A stretch of DNA of 64,000 bases from Caldilineaceae bacterium (GTDB lineage Bacteria; Chloroflexota; Anaerolineae; Caldilineales; Caldilineaceae), in contig OY282376.1 of NCBI GenBank assembly GCA_958295845.1, positions 2,555,022-2,619,021 on the forward strand, read 5' to 3'. Positions 24,946 through 35,156 of the stretch are shown piece by piece. The notes beneath the pieces were generated by a model. The model did not search any database and was not told the origin of the DNA. It saw nothing but the letters and a program-made list of their open reading frames with translations. The number at the start of each line of letters is the position of its first letter. Positions within the stretch are counted from its first letter, which is position 1. The position numbers and the translations under genes were made by a program.

Positions 24946-27261
24946 TTGAAGTTCAGTCAACGTGTTGCAACCACTCGATTAAGTCTGCTTGCCAAACTGG
25001 TTCTAGCCCATTCGGCTCTGATTCTCTTGGCTCTCCTATCGCACGGTGCAGCCTATGCCCAATCGAATACGTCGACAACCGTAGCTGCCCCAACTCTAAT
25101 CGCGAGCCTGGCCAACGCGACCTCGGTCGATCTCTCCTGGAGCCCAGTCTCAGGTGCGGTGGGTTACGAGCTTTGGGTCTGGTGGCAGACCGCCCCAGGC
25201 TGGCAACCCATCGACGGAAGCACCTTGACCGGCACCACACATACTCACAGCAATCTGACAGCCGGACGTACCTACACCTACGCGGTCGCAGCACTGGACA
25301 GCGGGGGAACACGAGGCGCGTGGTCCGAGACTGTGTCAGTCTTCCTGCCGGCACTTTCACCACGGCCCGCCGCGCCAGTCTTAACCGCAACGCCAATGGG
25401 ATCGACAGCAATTGTAGTCAATTGGAATGGTGTCACCGGGGCAGTCACCTACGATCTCAGGACCTGGTGGGACAGTGACACAGGCTGGCTACCACTCGGT
25501 GACGGCAGCTTGACTAGCACAACTTTCAACCATTCCGACCTCGTGTCCGGACGTACCTACTACTACATTATCGCCGCCACTGATGCCGGGGGTGCACGAA
25601 GTGATTGGTCGGCGCAAGTAAACGTAACCCTCCCCGCCTCGTCGGCACCATTGCCCGCCCCCACTCTATCGGCAACGTCCAATGTAACGTCAACTGTCGA
25701 GCTAAGTTGGACCGAGATAGTCGGGGCGTCTTCATACGAATTGTGGGAGTGGAAGGACGCCGTCACCGACTGGCAACAGTTGAACGATGGCAATCTGACT
25801 GAAACCTCACATACCCGAATTGGAGCAACCGCAGGGCAAACCTACCTTTACGCTGTCGCTGCCGTCGATACAAAAGGCACCAGGCGTGCTTGGTCGCAGG
25901 TGGTATCGGTGCTCGTCTCCGAAACACCCGCGAATCCCGACCATTCCGCCGAGAGAGCAACGCTTATCGCATTCTATCAGGCAACCGGAGGGGAGAATTG
26001 GTTCCAAAATGACAACTGGCTGTCTAACGCTTCGATTGCCACCTGGTACGGAGTCAAAATTAACGAAGAAGGGCGCGTCGAAGAATTAACTCTTGCCGGC
26101 AACAGGCTGAGCGGTTCGCTTCCCAATATCAGCGCACTCACCCATCTTACTGTTCTAGACCTCGATTTCAATCAACTTACTGGGTCTGTTCCTGATCTGA
26201 GTGCCCTTACTGAGTTGGCGTGGTTGTCTGTCAGCAGCAACCAGTTGACCGGGTCGGTGCCTGATCTGGCCCCGCTTTCAAAACTGGAAGTCCTCGACTT
26301 AAGTTTTAATCAGTTGACAGGATCGATTCCTGACCTGAACTCCCTCTCGCAAATCAGTGATCTATCTCTCGCCAATAACAATCTTACTGGGTCTATACCT
26401 ACTCTTAGCGCCCTCACCAACTTGACTGCACTTCACCTTGGAGCCAATCAACTGACCGGGTCAATTCCCGACCTGAGCGCTCTCTCCGACCTAACCGTGC
26501 TTTCACTCTCTGGAAATCAACTGAGTGGGTCGATTCCTGAAGTGAGAACCCTTACCAATCTGACGGACCTGTACCTTGGCAGCAATCAGTTGACTGGATC
26601 TGTTCCAATTTTGAGTGCTCTCACCAAACTGGCTTGGATTGATCTCAGTAACAACCAGCTAACAGGCCCGCTTCCCGATGTCAGCACGCTCGTCAATCTC
26701 AGGTTAATGCTCCTGCCTAACAATCAGCTGTCCGGCCCGATTCCAAACCTTGCCACGCTCACAACACTAACCGACCTGTCTCTGGCGAACAATCTGATCT
26801 CTGGAACGATTCCTGAGATCGGTTCTCTTGCCAACCTCAACTGGTTAGACTTAAGTAACAATCAATTAAGTGGGCAAATACCCGACCTTGCGTCTCTTAC
26901 AAATCTCTCTCGGCTCAACCTCGGACGCAACCAGGTAACCGGATCGATACCGACCCTCGCCGCACTCACAAGACTGACAGCCCTCGATCTTGGCTCCAAC
27001 CAGTTGACCGGGTCGATACCGGACATGAGCACGCTAACAAACCTTACCAGCCTCATCCTCGCGTCGAACCAATTAACTGGGCCAGTGCCCGATTTAAGCG
27101 CTCTCGCTCATCTGTCGAGCATTGACCTGTCTGCCAACCAGCTCTGCCTCTCCGACGACATTGATCCGGCTGATGCGAATGCTGTTGTGTCAGCTCATCT
27201 TGTCGGCCTGAATCTGCCCTCCTGCACGGTATCCTCTGTATCCGGCCCCGCTTCGGGGTGA
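24946..27261 (+). CDS. Secreted fibronectin-III-like / leucine-rich repeat protein
   Basis: The TTG start at 24946 has GGAAAGG 7 bases upstream. A signal peptide covers about residues 1-38 (hydrophobic run, cleavage after AAYA). Three Fn3-like domains of about 95 residues follow (about 45-130, 140-235, 245-325), each with Trp-rich strands and a YxYAVAA or YYYIIAA G-strand. An LRR cap (ATLIAFYQATGGENWFQNDN) precedes 16 repeats of 23 residues with the consensus LTxLxxLxLxxNQLTGSIPDLSA, the plant-type LRR. The C-terminus has no anchor or sorting signal. It is probably an adhesin or a host/particle-recognition protein; the ligand is unknown. A small GC hairpin lies at the stop codon. Confidence 0.85.
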   Translation: MKFSQRVATTRLSLLAKLVLAHSALILLALLSHGAAYAQSNTSTTVAAPTLIASLANATSVDLSWSPVSGAVGYELWVWWQTAPGWQPIDGSTLTGTTHTHSNLTAGRTYTYAVAALDSGGTRGAWSETVSVFLPALSPRPAAPVLTATPMGSTAIVVNWNGVTGAVTYDLRTWWDSDTGWLPLGDGSLTSTTFNHSDLVSGRTYYYIIAATDAGGARSDWSAQVNVTLPASSAPLPAPTLSATSNVTSTVELSWTEIVGASSYELWEWKDAVTDWQQLNDGNLTETSHTRIGATAGQTYLYAVAAVDTKGTRRAWSQVVSVLVSETPANPDHSAERATLIAFYQATGGENWFQNDNWLSNASIATWYGVKINEEGRVEELTLAGNRLSGSLPNISALTHLTVLDLDFNQLTGSVPDLSALTELAWLSVSSNQLTGSVPDLAPLSKLEVLDLSFNQLTGSIPDLNSLSQISDLSLANNNLTGSIPTLSALTNLTALHLGANQLTGSIPDLSALSDLTVLSLSGNQLSGSIPEVRTLTNLTDLYLGSNQLTGSVPILSALTKLAWIDLSNNQLTGPLPDVSTLVNLRLMLLPNNQLSGPIPNLATLTTLTDLSLANNLISGTIPEIGSLANLNWLDLSNNQLSGQIPDLASLTNLSRLNLGRNQVTGSIPTLAALTRLTALDLGSNQLTGSIPDMSTLTNLTSLILASNQLTGPVPDLSALAHLSSIDLSANQLCLSDDIDPADANAVVSAHLVGLNLPSCTVSSVSGPASG

Positions 27262-27591
27262 GCCGAGCTGTACCAATCCAATATGCCCATCGTCGGTTCG
27301 AACCGACGCCAGTACTGTCACAACGTCTTTGAGAAGCTGAGGGCACTGGGAGGCGCACGCGCCTCAGGCCTTAAGCCTATTATGGCAGCAGCCGGCGCGG
27401 TTTGGCCAGCGGATTCAGATGCGGGATAATCAATTGTTGGCGGTCTTACTCGGGTGGAAGTGTTCATCCCCGCCTAACGAACAGCAGTTGACAGTTCAGT
27501 ATTACTGGCAGTCTAAGCGATTCTCCTTAGGGATGCTGATTTCACAGAAACTTGCATCCCGCAATGTGATTATCTGTTAGAGCGGTTGATC
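27262..27591. other. Gap between the LRR gene and pth
   Basis: It contains a perfect 18-bp palindrome (27291-27308). No gene or clear promoter was found in the remainder. Confidence 0.5.
27291..27308. repeat. Perfect 18-bp palindrome
   Basis: CGTCGGTTCGAACCGACG is its own reverse complement. It lies 30 bases after the LRR stop codon. No T-run follows, so it is not an ordinary intrinsic terminator. It may be a protein-binding site. Confidence 0.8.
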
Positions 27592-28218
27592 ATGAAGATG
27601 ATAGTGGGTCTGGGCAATCCCGGACCCCAATACTCGCGCAATCGACATAATATCGGCTTTCAAGTGGCGGACATATTGGCCGGGAGGCATGAGATTCCGC
27701 TCTCGCGAGCGAAATTCAATGCCTTGTATGGCTTGGGTACTCTTTGTCACTCGCACGCCCCTGGACGAAGCCGACTGCAGAAAGAAGACGTGTCCAACCA
27801 GCGGGTGCTGATAGTGCGGCCACTCACATTCATGAATCTGTGCGGCAACGCCGTCGCGCCGATGGCGAACTACTATCGAGTGGAACCACAAGACATCTTT
27901 GTCATCTACGACGAACTCGACCTGCCGAGCGGCAAACTCCGTCTTCGTCCCTTTGGCGGCAGCGGAGGTCACAACGGGATGAAGTCGCTCATCCGAATGC
28001 TCGGAACTGACCGGTTTCCGCGCGCAAGGGTGGGTATTGGTCGGCCTCGGACGCCAATGAGTCCGGCCGACTACGTATTGCAGAACTTTAGCGTTGATGA
28101 AGAGATTATTTTTGAAACACTTAGGAAACAAATCGCCGACGCCGTCGAAACCTGGCTTCATCATGGGATCGACTTGGCAATGAATCGGTTTAATTCGGCC
28201 CCAGCTACAGCCGTCTGA
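27592..28218 (+). CDS. pth: Peptidyl-tRNA hydrolase
   Basis: Releases tRNA from stalled peptidyl-tRNA. Family motifs are all present: VGLGNPGPQYSRNRHNIGF with the catalytic His, RPLTFMNLCG with the substrate Asn, DELDLPSGKLRLRPFGGSGGHNGMKS with the catalytic Asp, and RARVGIGRP. About 12 extra residues lie between ALYGLG and VLIVRP, where the usual enzyme has a short hairpin; this is the only departure. Starts at 27592 or 27598 are both possible. mfd follows in the same direction 90 bases later, the common pth-mfd pairing. Confidence 0.95.
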   Translation: MKMIVGLGNPGPQYSRNRHNIGFQVADILAGRHEIPLSRAKFNALYGLGTLCHSHAPGRSRLQKEDVSNQRVLIVRPLTFMNLCGNAVAPMANYYRVEPQDIFVIYDELDLPSGKLRLRPFGGSGGHNGMKSLIRMLGTDRFPRARVGIGRPRTPMSPADYVLQNFSVDEEIIFETLRKQIADAVETWLHHGIDLAMNRFNSAPATAV

Positions 28219-28308
28219 GCTGGGCACCCATCTTTCACACACTGTCTGCCTTCCTTTCTCCTGACTTAGGCCGGCGCCCACAAACCCGATATTGACAGTA
28301 GAGCACGG

Positions 28309-31300
28309 ATGAATCTCTCAGGCCTCATTCCAATTCTCAAAGACCAGCCCGCCTTCCAGAATTCGCTTGAGCGGCACGGGTCGGCGCCTCAGAAGCTGTA
28401 CGCGGCAGCGCGCGCATTAGTCGTCGCCGCCGCTGCAACCGAGAGGGAAAGTCCTGTCCTTGTTTTGACAGCCACTACTGACCAGGCCGAAAGATGGGCT
28501 GAGCTGCTTGCATTGTACCTGCCGCATTCCAATGGCGCGCCGCAAATTTCTCTCTTTGCCGATCCCGATGCACTGCCCTATGAACGCATTCCCTGGACAG
28601 GACGCACTCGCCAGCTCAGACTGACCGCGCTCGCATCGCTACAGCAAAAGGGCAAAAAGCCAGCAGTGGTGGTCTCGTCGGCGCGCGCCCTGATGCAGAA
28701 AACGTTGCCGGCAAGAACGTTCCGAATGGCTTTGCGGCCTCTGCGCGTCGGCAGCTTCGTACAGTTGGATGAGTTGACAGGCCGTTGGGTGCGAAACGGT
28801 TACGAACCCGTGCAGGTGGTAGAGGAACCTGGGACGTTCGCCCGTCGCGGCGGTATCGTTGACATTTGGCCTCCCAATCTGCCCCACCCTGTCCGCATTG
28901 ACCTGTTTGGCGACGAGGTGGAGACGCTAAGGTCCTTCGACCCGGCAACACAGCGGAGCGAACTGCAACTTCAACGAACTCTGATTGGGCCTGGAAGTGA
29001 GGCCCTCGGAAGTGTCCTCTCTGACAGTGTTCCATCGGCGCTCCCCAACGAAGTCTCCCCAGTTGAAGTAGTCCAACGCCAGCAGATTAGCGCTTCAAAT
29101 GTTCAAGATTCGTTGGAGAATGGGTCTACAGCTGGCGGTGGAGCCGGGACGGGTCCGACCCGAGATGTTGGACTTGAGAGTCTGCGTGCGACTCTGCTGC
29201 AGGAACCGAACCTGATCTTGGCCATTCGAGAAGAGATTGCTCGCGAACTGGAGGACCTTGGCGGCGGTCGTACATTTAGAGGCATCGAGTGGTATCTGCC
29301 TTATCTATACAGTCGCCCTGCCTCTCTGTTAGACCACTTGCCCGATAATGGCCTGCTCGTCATCGACGACGGCGACCAACTGGCTGCAAGTGTCAAGGAG
29401 GCCGATGAAGAAGGCGCAAGAATCTACCAAGAGCTTCTGCGCGGCCACGAACTTCCTTCGAAGTTCAAGTCCAGCTCCTTCGGCCCAGAGGATATCCTTG
29501 AACAGATAGAAGCGCGCAACCCAATCGTTCTGGGTACGAGCGGGCTCCCTGGGGATCAAGAGGATCACGAAGGCTCTGCTCTCGCGCGCATGTTTGTCCC
29601 CTGCCCCCACTTTGCCGGTCAAATGAAGCGCATCCTCCAGGAGATGCGAAAATATGCCAACTCCTCCGACAGGGTCGTCCTCGTCTCTCGCCAGACTGCC
29701 CGACTTCAGGAGGAACTAAGGGAAGCCCAGCTGCCTGCAAACCTGATCTCCGATCTGGACTCCCTACCCCGCCGCGGAATCTCTCTCCTTCAAGGTGTTC
29801 TACCCGAAGGATTCGTGTTTAACGGGTCCACGGCTGAGGGGAATGAAGGCAATGGCCGGCAATCTGCCTCCTTTCGCCTCTACACTGATTCGGAACTGTT
29901 CGGCTGGACCCGACAGGCTCGACAACAACGGCGAAGGTCCCAGTCCTCGGTGGCCCCCGAACTATTCTTTGCCGACGTAAATCCGAACGATTACGTCGTT
30001 CACATGGAGCATGGCATCGGAGTCTATGAAGGCCTGAAAAGGCTTGAAATGGGCGGTGTCGAGCGGGAATACCTGCAGGTGAACTACGCCAGGGGCGACA
30101 AACTTTACGTCCCCGTGCATCAGGCAGATCGGCTGAGCCGTTACGTAGGCGCAGGAGACTCAGGCATCCCTCCCTCTGTAACTCGCTTAGGCACGAGCGA
30201 CTGGCAGACAGTTAAGGCTCGCGCCAAGAAAGCCGTTGAAGACATTGCGGAGGATCTTCTCATACTCTACGCAGAGCGGGAGGTCGTTCCCGGCTATGCA
30301 TTCAGCCCAGACGGTCCCTGGCAGGAGGAGATGGAAGCAGCCTTTCCTTTCCGTGAAACGGCAGACCAGATCGACGCCATATTCGACGTAAAACGCGACA
30401 TGGAAACTGACCGGCCAATGGACCGGATTATCATCGGTGACGTAGGCTACGGCAAGACGGAAGTCGCCATTCGCGCGGCGTTCAAGGCAGTGATGGACGG
30501 AAAACAGGCGGCGGTTTTTGTGCCGACGACCGTTCTTGCACAGCAGCATTTCCGCGTCTTTACCGAGCGCCTTAAGCAGTTTCCTATCTTGGTGGAGATG
30601 CTTTCACGCTTCCGAACGCATTCGCAGCAAGAGAAAGTCTTGCAGAAATTGCAGGAAGGAACGGTGGACATCGTCATCGGCACACACCGCTTGCTTTCTA
30701 AAGATGTGGCGTTCAATTCGCTGGGACTTCTCATCATTGACGAGGAGCAGCGCTTCGGCGTCAGCCACAAGGAGCGCCTTAAGCAAATTCGTTCCCAAAT
30801 GGACGTGCTAACGCTAAGCGCGACACCGATCCCGCGAACTCTGCACATGAGTCTGACCGGTGTACGCGACATGAGCACCATTAATACGCCCCCCAGAGAG
30901 CGACTCCCTGTACGGACAATGCTCTCAGAGTTCGACAACACGCTGGTTCGCCAGGCTGTCCAAAGGGAACTTGAGCGTAATGGGCAGGTCTTCTTCGTAC
31001 ATAACCGCGTTCGCGGCCTGCAGACTTTGGCAACGCGTCTGCAACGCGAAGTGCCTGAAGCGGTCATTGCCGTAGCCCATGGACAGATGGCCGAGCGCGA
31101 ACTGGAAGACACGATGATGCGCTTCGCCGACGGCGAGATCGATGTGCTTGTCTGCACAACTATCGTTGAGAACGGGCTCGATATTCGCCGGGCCAACACA
31201 ATCATAGTTAATCGGGCTGACCATTTCGGGCTGGCTCAGCTATACCAGTTGCGAGGCAGAGTCGGTCGCGGAGCCGTGAGGGGCTACTGCTATCTCTTCC

Positions 31301-32202
31301 ACGACCGCCACAGCACATTGACTTTCGATGCCCGCCGCCGTTTGGAAGCCCTGATCGAAAGCAGTGACGAATTGGGCGCAGGTTTTCGCATTGCCATGCG
31401 AGACCTTGAAATCCGAGGGGCAGGAGAGCTACTTGGCGCAAAGCAGCACGGCCAAATTGCCAGTGTGGGTTTTGACCTCTATACCCGCCTGCTGGCCCAG
31501 TCGGTCAATGATCTTCGGGCAAAGAAGGAGCGTATCGCCAAGGTACAGGGAGAGAACGGCAATGTCGCAGGAATGGAAAACGCAAATGGCCAGCGCCCGC
31601 TTAACGTGACGCCGCAGGCGCCGGATGAGGGCCCTCTCCAGATGGCCCTGGACGATCCCCTTGCTCCTCCTGTCACTCTTGACCTGCCACTGCGTGCCGA
31701 GATTCCGGCAAGCTACGTTGAAGACGAGGGGTTACGCCTTCAACTCTACCGCCGCATTGCCGGCCTGAGCTCCCTGAAAGAATTGGAAGAAATGCGGAAG
31801 GAGATGGAGGACCGCTTTGGGAAAGACCCGCTCGTAAATGCCATTCCACTGGAATTGGAGAACCTGTTTTACCAGATTCGGGTGAAGATGGAGGCGTTGA
31901 GAACCGGCATACTGAACATCGGCCGCAGGCGCGATCAGATCGCCGTCAGGCTTCCAGTAGGGTTTCCATTACATGTAATTGGATCGTCGGACGTCGTAAA
32001 AGGGGAACTAGAAGCAGGACCTCGGCGGAAAATGCAAAGTTTCCTGAGGATGGGGCTGGGGCACACGACAGACGAAGGCGAGTTCATTCCCAACAATGCG
32101 ATCCACGTTGGGCGTGAGGCCATCTATATCCCCATCGATGACGAAGGGCGCTGGCGGACTATACTGATAGATTCGTTGAAGGCACTTAAGACGGACAAAT
32201 AG
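28309..32202 (+). CDS. mfd: Transcription-repair coupling factor Mfd
   Basis: ATP-driven translocase that removes RNA polymerase stalled at lesions and recruits UvrA. Order: UvrB-like N-terminal domains (about 1-420), RNA polymerase-interacting domain with [17 protein letters not shown] near residue 562, helicase domains with GDVGYGKTE (about 710), DEEQRFG (about 810), SATPIPRT and the TRG-motif region, and the C-terminal TRCF domain (about 1120-1270). The 1297 residues exceed the usual 1150-1180. Extra sequence lies in the N-terminal half (about 225-290, Ser/Gly-rich) and before the C-terminal domain (about 1075-1125). It follows pth. Confidence 0.97.
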   Translation: MNLSGLIPILKDQPAFQNSLERHGSAPQKLYAAARALVVAAAATERESPVLVLTATTDQAERWAELLALYLPHSNGAPQISLFADPDALPYERIPWTGRTRQLRLTALASLQQKGKKPAVVVSSARALMQKTLPARTFRMALRPLRVGSFVQLDELTGRWVRNGYEPVQVVEEPGTFARRGGIVDIWPPNLPHPVRIDLFGDEVETLRSFDPATQRSELQLQRTLIGPGSEALGSVLSDSVPSALPNEVSPVEVVQRQQISASNVQDSLENGSTAGGGAGTGPTRDVGLESLRATLLQEPNLILAIREEIARELEDLGGGRTFRGIEWYLPYLYSRPASLLDHLPDNGLLVIDDGDQLAASVKEADEEGARIYQELLRGHELPSKFKSSSFGPEDILEQIEARNPIVLGTSGLPGDQEDHEGSALARMFVPCPHFAGQMKRILQEMRKYANSSDRVVLVSRQTARLQEELREAQLPANLISDLDSLPRRGISLLQGVLPEGFVFNGSTAEGNEGNGRQSASFRLYTDSELFGWTRQARQQRRRSQSSVAPELFFADVNPNDYVVHMEHGIGVYEGLKRLEMGGVEREYLQVNYARGDKLYVPVHQADRLSRYVGAGDSGIPPSVTRLGTSDWQTVKARAKKAVEDIAEDLLILYAEREVVPGYAFSPDGPWQEEMEAAFPFRETADQIDAIFDVKRDMETDRPMDRIIIGDVGYGKTEVAIRAAFKAVMDGKQAAVFVPTTVLAQQHFRVFTERLKQFPILVEMLSRFRTHSQQEKVLQKLQEGTVDIVIGTHRLLSKDVAFNSLGLLIIDEEQRFGVSHKERLKQIRSQMDVLTLSATPIPRTLHMSLTGVRDMSTINTPPRERLPVRTMLSEFDNTLVRQAVQRELERNGQVFFVHNRVRGLQTLATRLQREVPEAVIAVAHGQMAERELEDTMMRFADGEIDVLVCTTIVENGLDIRRANTIIVNRADHFGLAQLYQLRGRVGRGAVRGYCYLFHDRHSTLTFDARRRLEALIESSDELGAGFRIAMRDLEIRGAGELLGAKQHGQIASVGFDLYTRLLAQSVNDLRAKKERIAKVQGENGNVAGMENANGQRPLNVTPQAPDEGPLQMALDDPLAPPVTLDLPLRAEIPASYVEDEGLRLQLYRRIAGLSSLKELEEMRKEMEDRFGKDPLVNAIPLELENLFYQIRVKMEALRTGILNIGRRRDQIAVRLPVGFPLHVIGSSDVVKGELEAGPRRKMQSFLRMGLGHTTDEGEFIPNNAIHVGREAIYIPIDDEGRWRTILIDSLKALKTDK

Positions 32203-32426
32203 TCGGAAGCGATTTTACTTCTCGACTTTGCGTAGAGGCATTTTGACCAATGGACCAAGAGGCTTGTATATCCTGCCGTTGCTAACAAGAGTGTCAAACT
32301 AAGTGGTTCGTATTAACTGTAGGGGGCTCCATAGCGGGCGCCGAGTCGATGAGTTAAGCCCATGTAAGGCTCAGCGCGATTGACAATCTTTTGCCCAGTT
32401 ATCTCACTTCGGGAACAGTCTCCCAC

Positions 32427-33533
32427 TCAGTAGGCAGCCAACTTCCCCCCTAGTCGCACATATTGCGCATAGTCGATCTCGATACGTCTGCCGATGTATT
32501 CTTGGGTTGCTGGAGCCTTGCTCTGTGCTTCGCTGAGGCGACCAGTTGTATGTAGTAGGAATGCGTCTGAGCCAGCCCCACTGCCATAGCTGACGACCAG
32601 AATAAGCTGCCCTTTGGCAGCGATGTCCAGTACCGCCGTCAAGCCGACAATAGCAGAGCCCGCGTAGGTGTTGCCTATCTCTTCGACCAATAGCCCGGTT
32701 TTCCACTGTCCTTCTTCGAATCCTAACGAGCGCATGGCCCTGATTGGGAACTTCAAATTGGGCTGATGGACAATGACATGGTCGATCTCCGCTGCAGTCA
32801 CCCCTGTTTCCTGCATCATCTGCTCGGCGGCCGGCAGCACATGGCCGAAGTAGCCGGGGTCACCGCTAAAGCGTTCGGCATGACTGGGAAACTGACGGCC
32901 AGGCCTTCTCCAGAAGTCAGTCGTATCCGAAACAAAGCTCAAGCTTCGCTCGATGACAGCTACCGATTCCTCTGCTGCGCCCAAAAGTAGTGCTGCACCG
33001 CCTGCCCCGGCAGTGTATTCCAGCGCATCCCCCGGTCGACTTTGTGCTGTGTCCATCCCAATGGCCAGGGCATAGGGAGCCATGCCGCTCCCCACCAGAC
33101 CGATCGCTGCCTGTAATGCTTCAGTTCCTGCCTTACAGGCGAACTGCCAGTCTCCGGCCTGAGTGGCTGGTGTGGCGCCAATCGCCTCAGCAACAATTGT
33201 GCCCGTAGGCTTGACCGCATAGGGATGGCTCTCGCTCCCTACCCACACAGCGCGAATCTCCTGCGGGTCGACCCGTGAACGCGCGATTGCGTTGCGTGCC
33301 GCCTCAATGCTCATCGTAGCAGTATCCTCGTCGAGCCCGGGTACGGCTTTCTCCTTTATAGGTATGCTTGCAAACCTCTCTCTGGCGCCGGTCTCTCCTG
33401 GACGGAGCATTCTGCTCCCTTCTTCAATGTCTTCCATCCAGATCCTGCTGATCTCTGACCCAGGCAAACGGTATCGCGGAACGTAAGCTCCGTAACCCAC
33501 TACCCCTACCTGCAATACTGGCTGATTTAACAT
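32427..33533 (-). CDS. Hydroxymethylglutaryl-CoA synthase, archaeal/bacterial thiolase-fold type
   Basis: Condenses acetyl-CoA with acetoacetyl-CoA to HMG-CoA, the first committed step of the mevalonate pathway. From the ATG at 33533 (GAAGGA 6 bases upstream), the catalytic Cys133 is in FACKAGTEAL, the general base region is in GLDEDTATMSIEA and the His is in VIVHQPNLKF. The GxGAYVPRYR start and the 368 residues match the archaeal-type enzyme rather than animal HMGCS. HMG-CoA reductase lies 54 bases upstream on the same strand, so the pair makes mevalonate. No later mevalonate genes are in the window. Confidence 0.9.
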   Translation of the reverse strand: MLNQPVLQVGVVGYGAYVPRYRLPGSEISRIWMEDIEEGSRMLRPGETGARERFASIPIKEKAVPGLDEDTATMSIEAARNAIARSRVDPQEIRAVWVGSESHPYAVKPTGTIVAEAIGATPATQAGDWQFACKAGTEALQAAIGLVGSGMAPYALAIGMDTAQSRPGDALEYTAGAGGAALLLGAAEESVAVIERSLSFVSDTTDFWRRPGRQFPSHAERFSGDPGYFGHVLPAAEQMMQETGVTAAEIDHVIVHQPNLKFPIRAMRSLGFEEGQWKTGLLVEEIGNTYAGSAIVGLTAVLDIAAKGQLILVVSYGSGAGSDAFLLHTTGRLSEAQSKAPATQEYIGRRIEIDYAQYVRLGGKLAAY

Positions 33534-33587
33534 GGATAATCCTTCGCCTCGCAATCTCTACCTATCATCCAAGTGGGTCCTCACAAT

Positions 33588-34967
33588 TCACGTCTGTAAC
33601 AGTTCTCTGGCCCGCTCTACTCGAACCCTGCCTTCTGCAATGAGCCGTGCGGCAATATATTCAACTGCTTCACCCTCAGCGCCGGCCGACACCGCAACTT
33701 GCCGAGCGTGGAGACGCATATGACCCTTCTGAATCCCCGTAGTCGCCAGCGCCCGCAAGGCGGCAAGGTTCTGAGCCAGACCTACAGCGGCTATGATTTC
33801 GCTCAGCCTTTTGGCGCCGTGGCTGCCCGACCGCGCGACGGTATCGCCGTCATGACCACAGTTTCCAGGCCCAATGCCATTCGTTCCATCGATTTCGAAG
33901 CCCAGAATCTTCAATGCAATACGGGCCGAAGGGTGGCTCCGGGTCGCCCCGCCTACCGTTCCAACGGCAAGAGGCAGTTCCAGACGTCCGTACAAGGTCT
34001 CACCTTCCTCGCAGCCGCGCACATGCCAGTCGGTGAGCGCGCGGTACTGACCATCACGCGCTGCCCAAGCATGGGCTCCTGCCTCTACCGCACGCCAATC
34101 ATTCCCGGTAGCCAAGAGCACCGCGTCTACACCATTAAAGATGCCCTTGTTGTGCGTCGTCGCTCGATAAATGTCCGCAACGGCAAATGCATTCGCCTCA
34201 GCGATCCCCCGAATGACATCCCTACCGGAGTAGTCACTGCTGTCGAACGCCTTGGCTGGAATTTCGACCTCAACCCACGCACGTCGCCTATCGCTTAAGT
34301 TGGAAAGAATACGTAGTCCCGCCCGGCCACCGCTCAGCTGCTCTAGTACTGGCGCCGCAGCTTCGGCAGCAGTATTTGCAGCATTGGCGCCCATGGCGTC
34401 CCTGCAATCGATCAGCAGATGGACGATAAGCATCGGCCCTGCTGGCGTGTCCGGCAGACAGCGCACTTCAAGGCCCTGGGGCCCACCGCCAAGGCGCGAA
34501 AGGGAGGGGCTGGTATTGGCGCAAGCCAATATCCTCTCCTTGGACGCAAGAATGGCATTCTTGGATTTGACCGCATCAGCTATGTCGAGAAGCTGAATCT
34601 GGGCGATCATCACAGGATCTGTGCTGCCCGTCGAAAATCCTCCCCCTGCTCGCGCCAAGAGCGCGGCGGAGCTGACAGCCGCCACGACCGAAGGCTCCTC
34701 TATGGCCATCGGAATGAGGTAGTCTCGCCCGTCGATGAGAAAGTTCGCGCCAATCCCAAAAGGCATGGCAAATCGCCCCACGACATTTTCGATCATCAGA
34801 TCGGCATGCCTCGGGCCAATACTGTCGGCCAGAAGCGCTGTCTCTTCGCTGGTCAGCGCTGCCCACTCAGAAATTAGGGCAACACGGTCTTCCAAGCTTC
34901 GCCGGTAAAACCCCTCAAGTCTGGAAGAACGATTGTGCGCGATGCCGGAAATGGCTGGCCTCCTCAA
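33588..34967 (-). CDS. mvaA: Hydroxymethylglutaryl-CoA reductase, class II (degradative type)
   Basis: Interconverts HMG-CoA and mevalonate. Class II features: AIEEPSVVAA with catalytic Glu, the dinucleotide motif CRDAMGANAANT, catalytic Lys in TTHNKGIFNG, Asp in ATGNDWRAVE, and the C-terminal flap His in GIQKGHMRLHAR. About 22 extra Gly/Asp-rich residues lie between the IALKILG helix and KRLSEIIAAVGLAQN. The start is uncertain: TTG 34967 with a weak GAGG, or an ATT codon (34950-34952) placed 6 bases after a strong GAGGAGG. It is next to HMG-CoA synthase, which favours a biosynthetic use despite the class name. Confidence 0.93.
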   Translation of the reverse strand: MRRPAISGIAHNRSSRLEGFYRRSLEDRVALISEWAALTSEETALLADSIGPRHADLMIENVVGRFAMPFGIGANFLIDGRDYLIPMAIEEPSVVAAVSSAALLARAGGGFSTGSTDPVMIAQIQLLDIADAVKSKNAILASKERILACANTSPSLSRLGGGPQGLEVRCLPDTPAGPMLIVHLLIDCRDAMGANAANTAAEAAAPVLEQLSGGRAGLRILSNLSDRRRAWVEVEIPAKAFDSSDYSGRDVIRGIAEANAFAVADIYRATTHNKGIFNGVDAVLLATGNDWRAVEAGAHAWAARDGQYRALTDWHVRGCEEGETLYGRLELPLAVGTVGGATRSHPSARIALKILGFEIDGTNGIGPGNCGHDGDTVARSGSHGAKRLSEIIAAVGLAQNLAALRALATTGIQKGHMRLHARQVAVSAGAEGEAVEYIAARLIAEGRVRVERARELLQT

Positions 34968-35010
34968 GAAAACAGTGCCTCAAGAATACAGTGCCTCAAA
35001 AACACAGTGC
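34964..35010. repeat. 16-bp tandem repeat, three units, at the 5' end of the HMG-CoA reductase gene
   Basis: Units TCAAGAAAACAGTGCC, TCAAGAATACAGTGCC and TCAAAAACACAGTGC at 34964-34979, 34980-34995 and 34996-35010. On the transcript strand each unit brings a TTGAGG element, so the repeat multiplies a possible ribosome-binding or regulator site. Confidence 0.75.
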
Positions 35011-35156
35011 GGAATTGGCAATACTCTGCAACTGAACACGCAGGTTTACGTGCCTCATAGGCTAACATCAGTACAGCACCTGCAATGCAAACTATAGCAG
35101 GCGCGGCCTATCAATCTCTATCAGATGTAAACTGGGAAGACTCTGACAGGTTACTA

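Noticed and set aside
27291..27308. T-arm of a tRNA (GGTTCGAACC)
   Set aside because: The sequence resembles a T-loop, but no acceptor, D or anticodon arm can be built around it, and it is a full palindrome.
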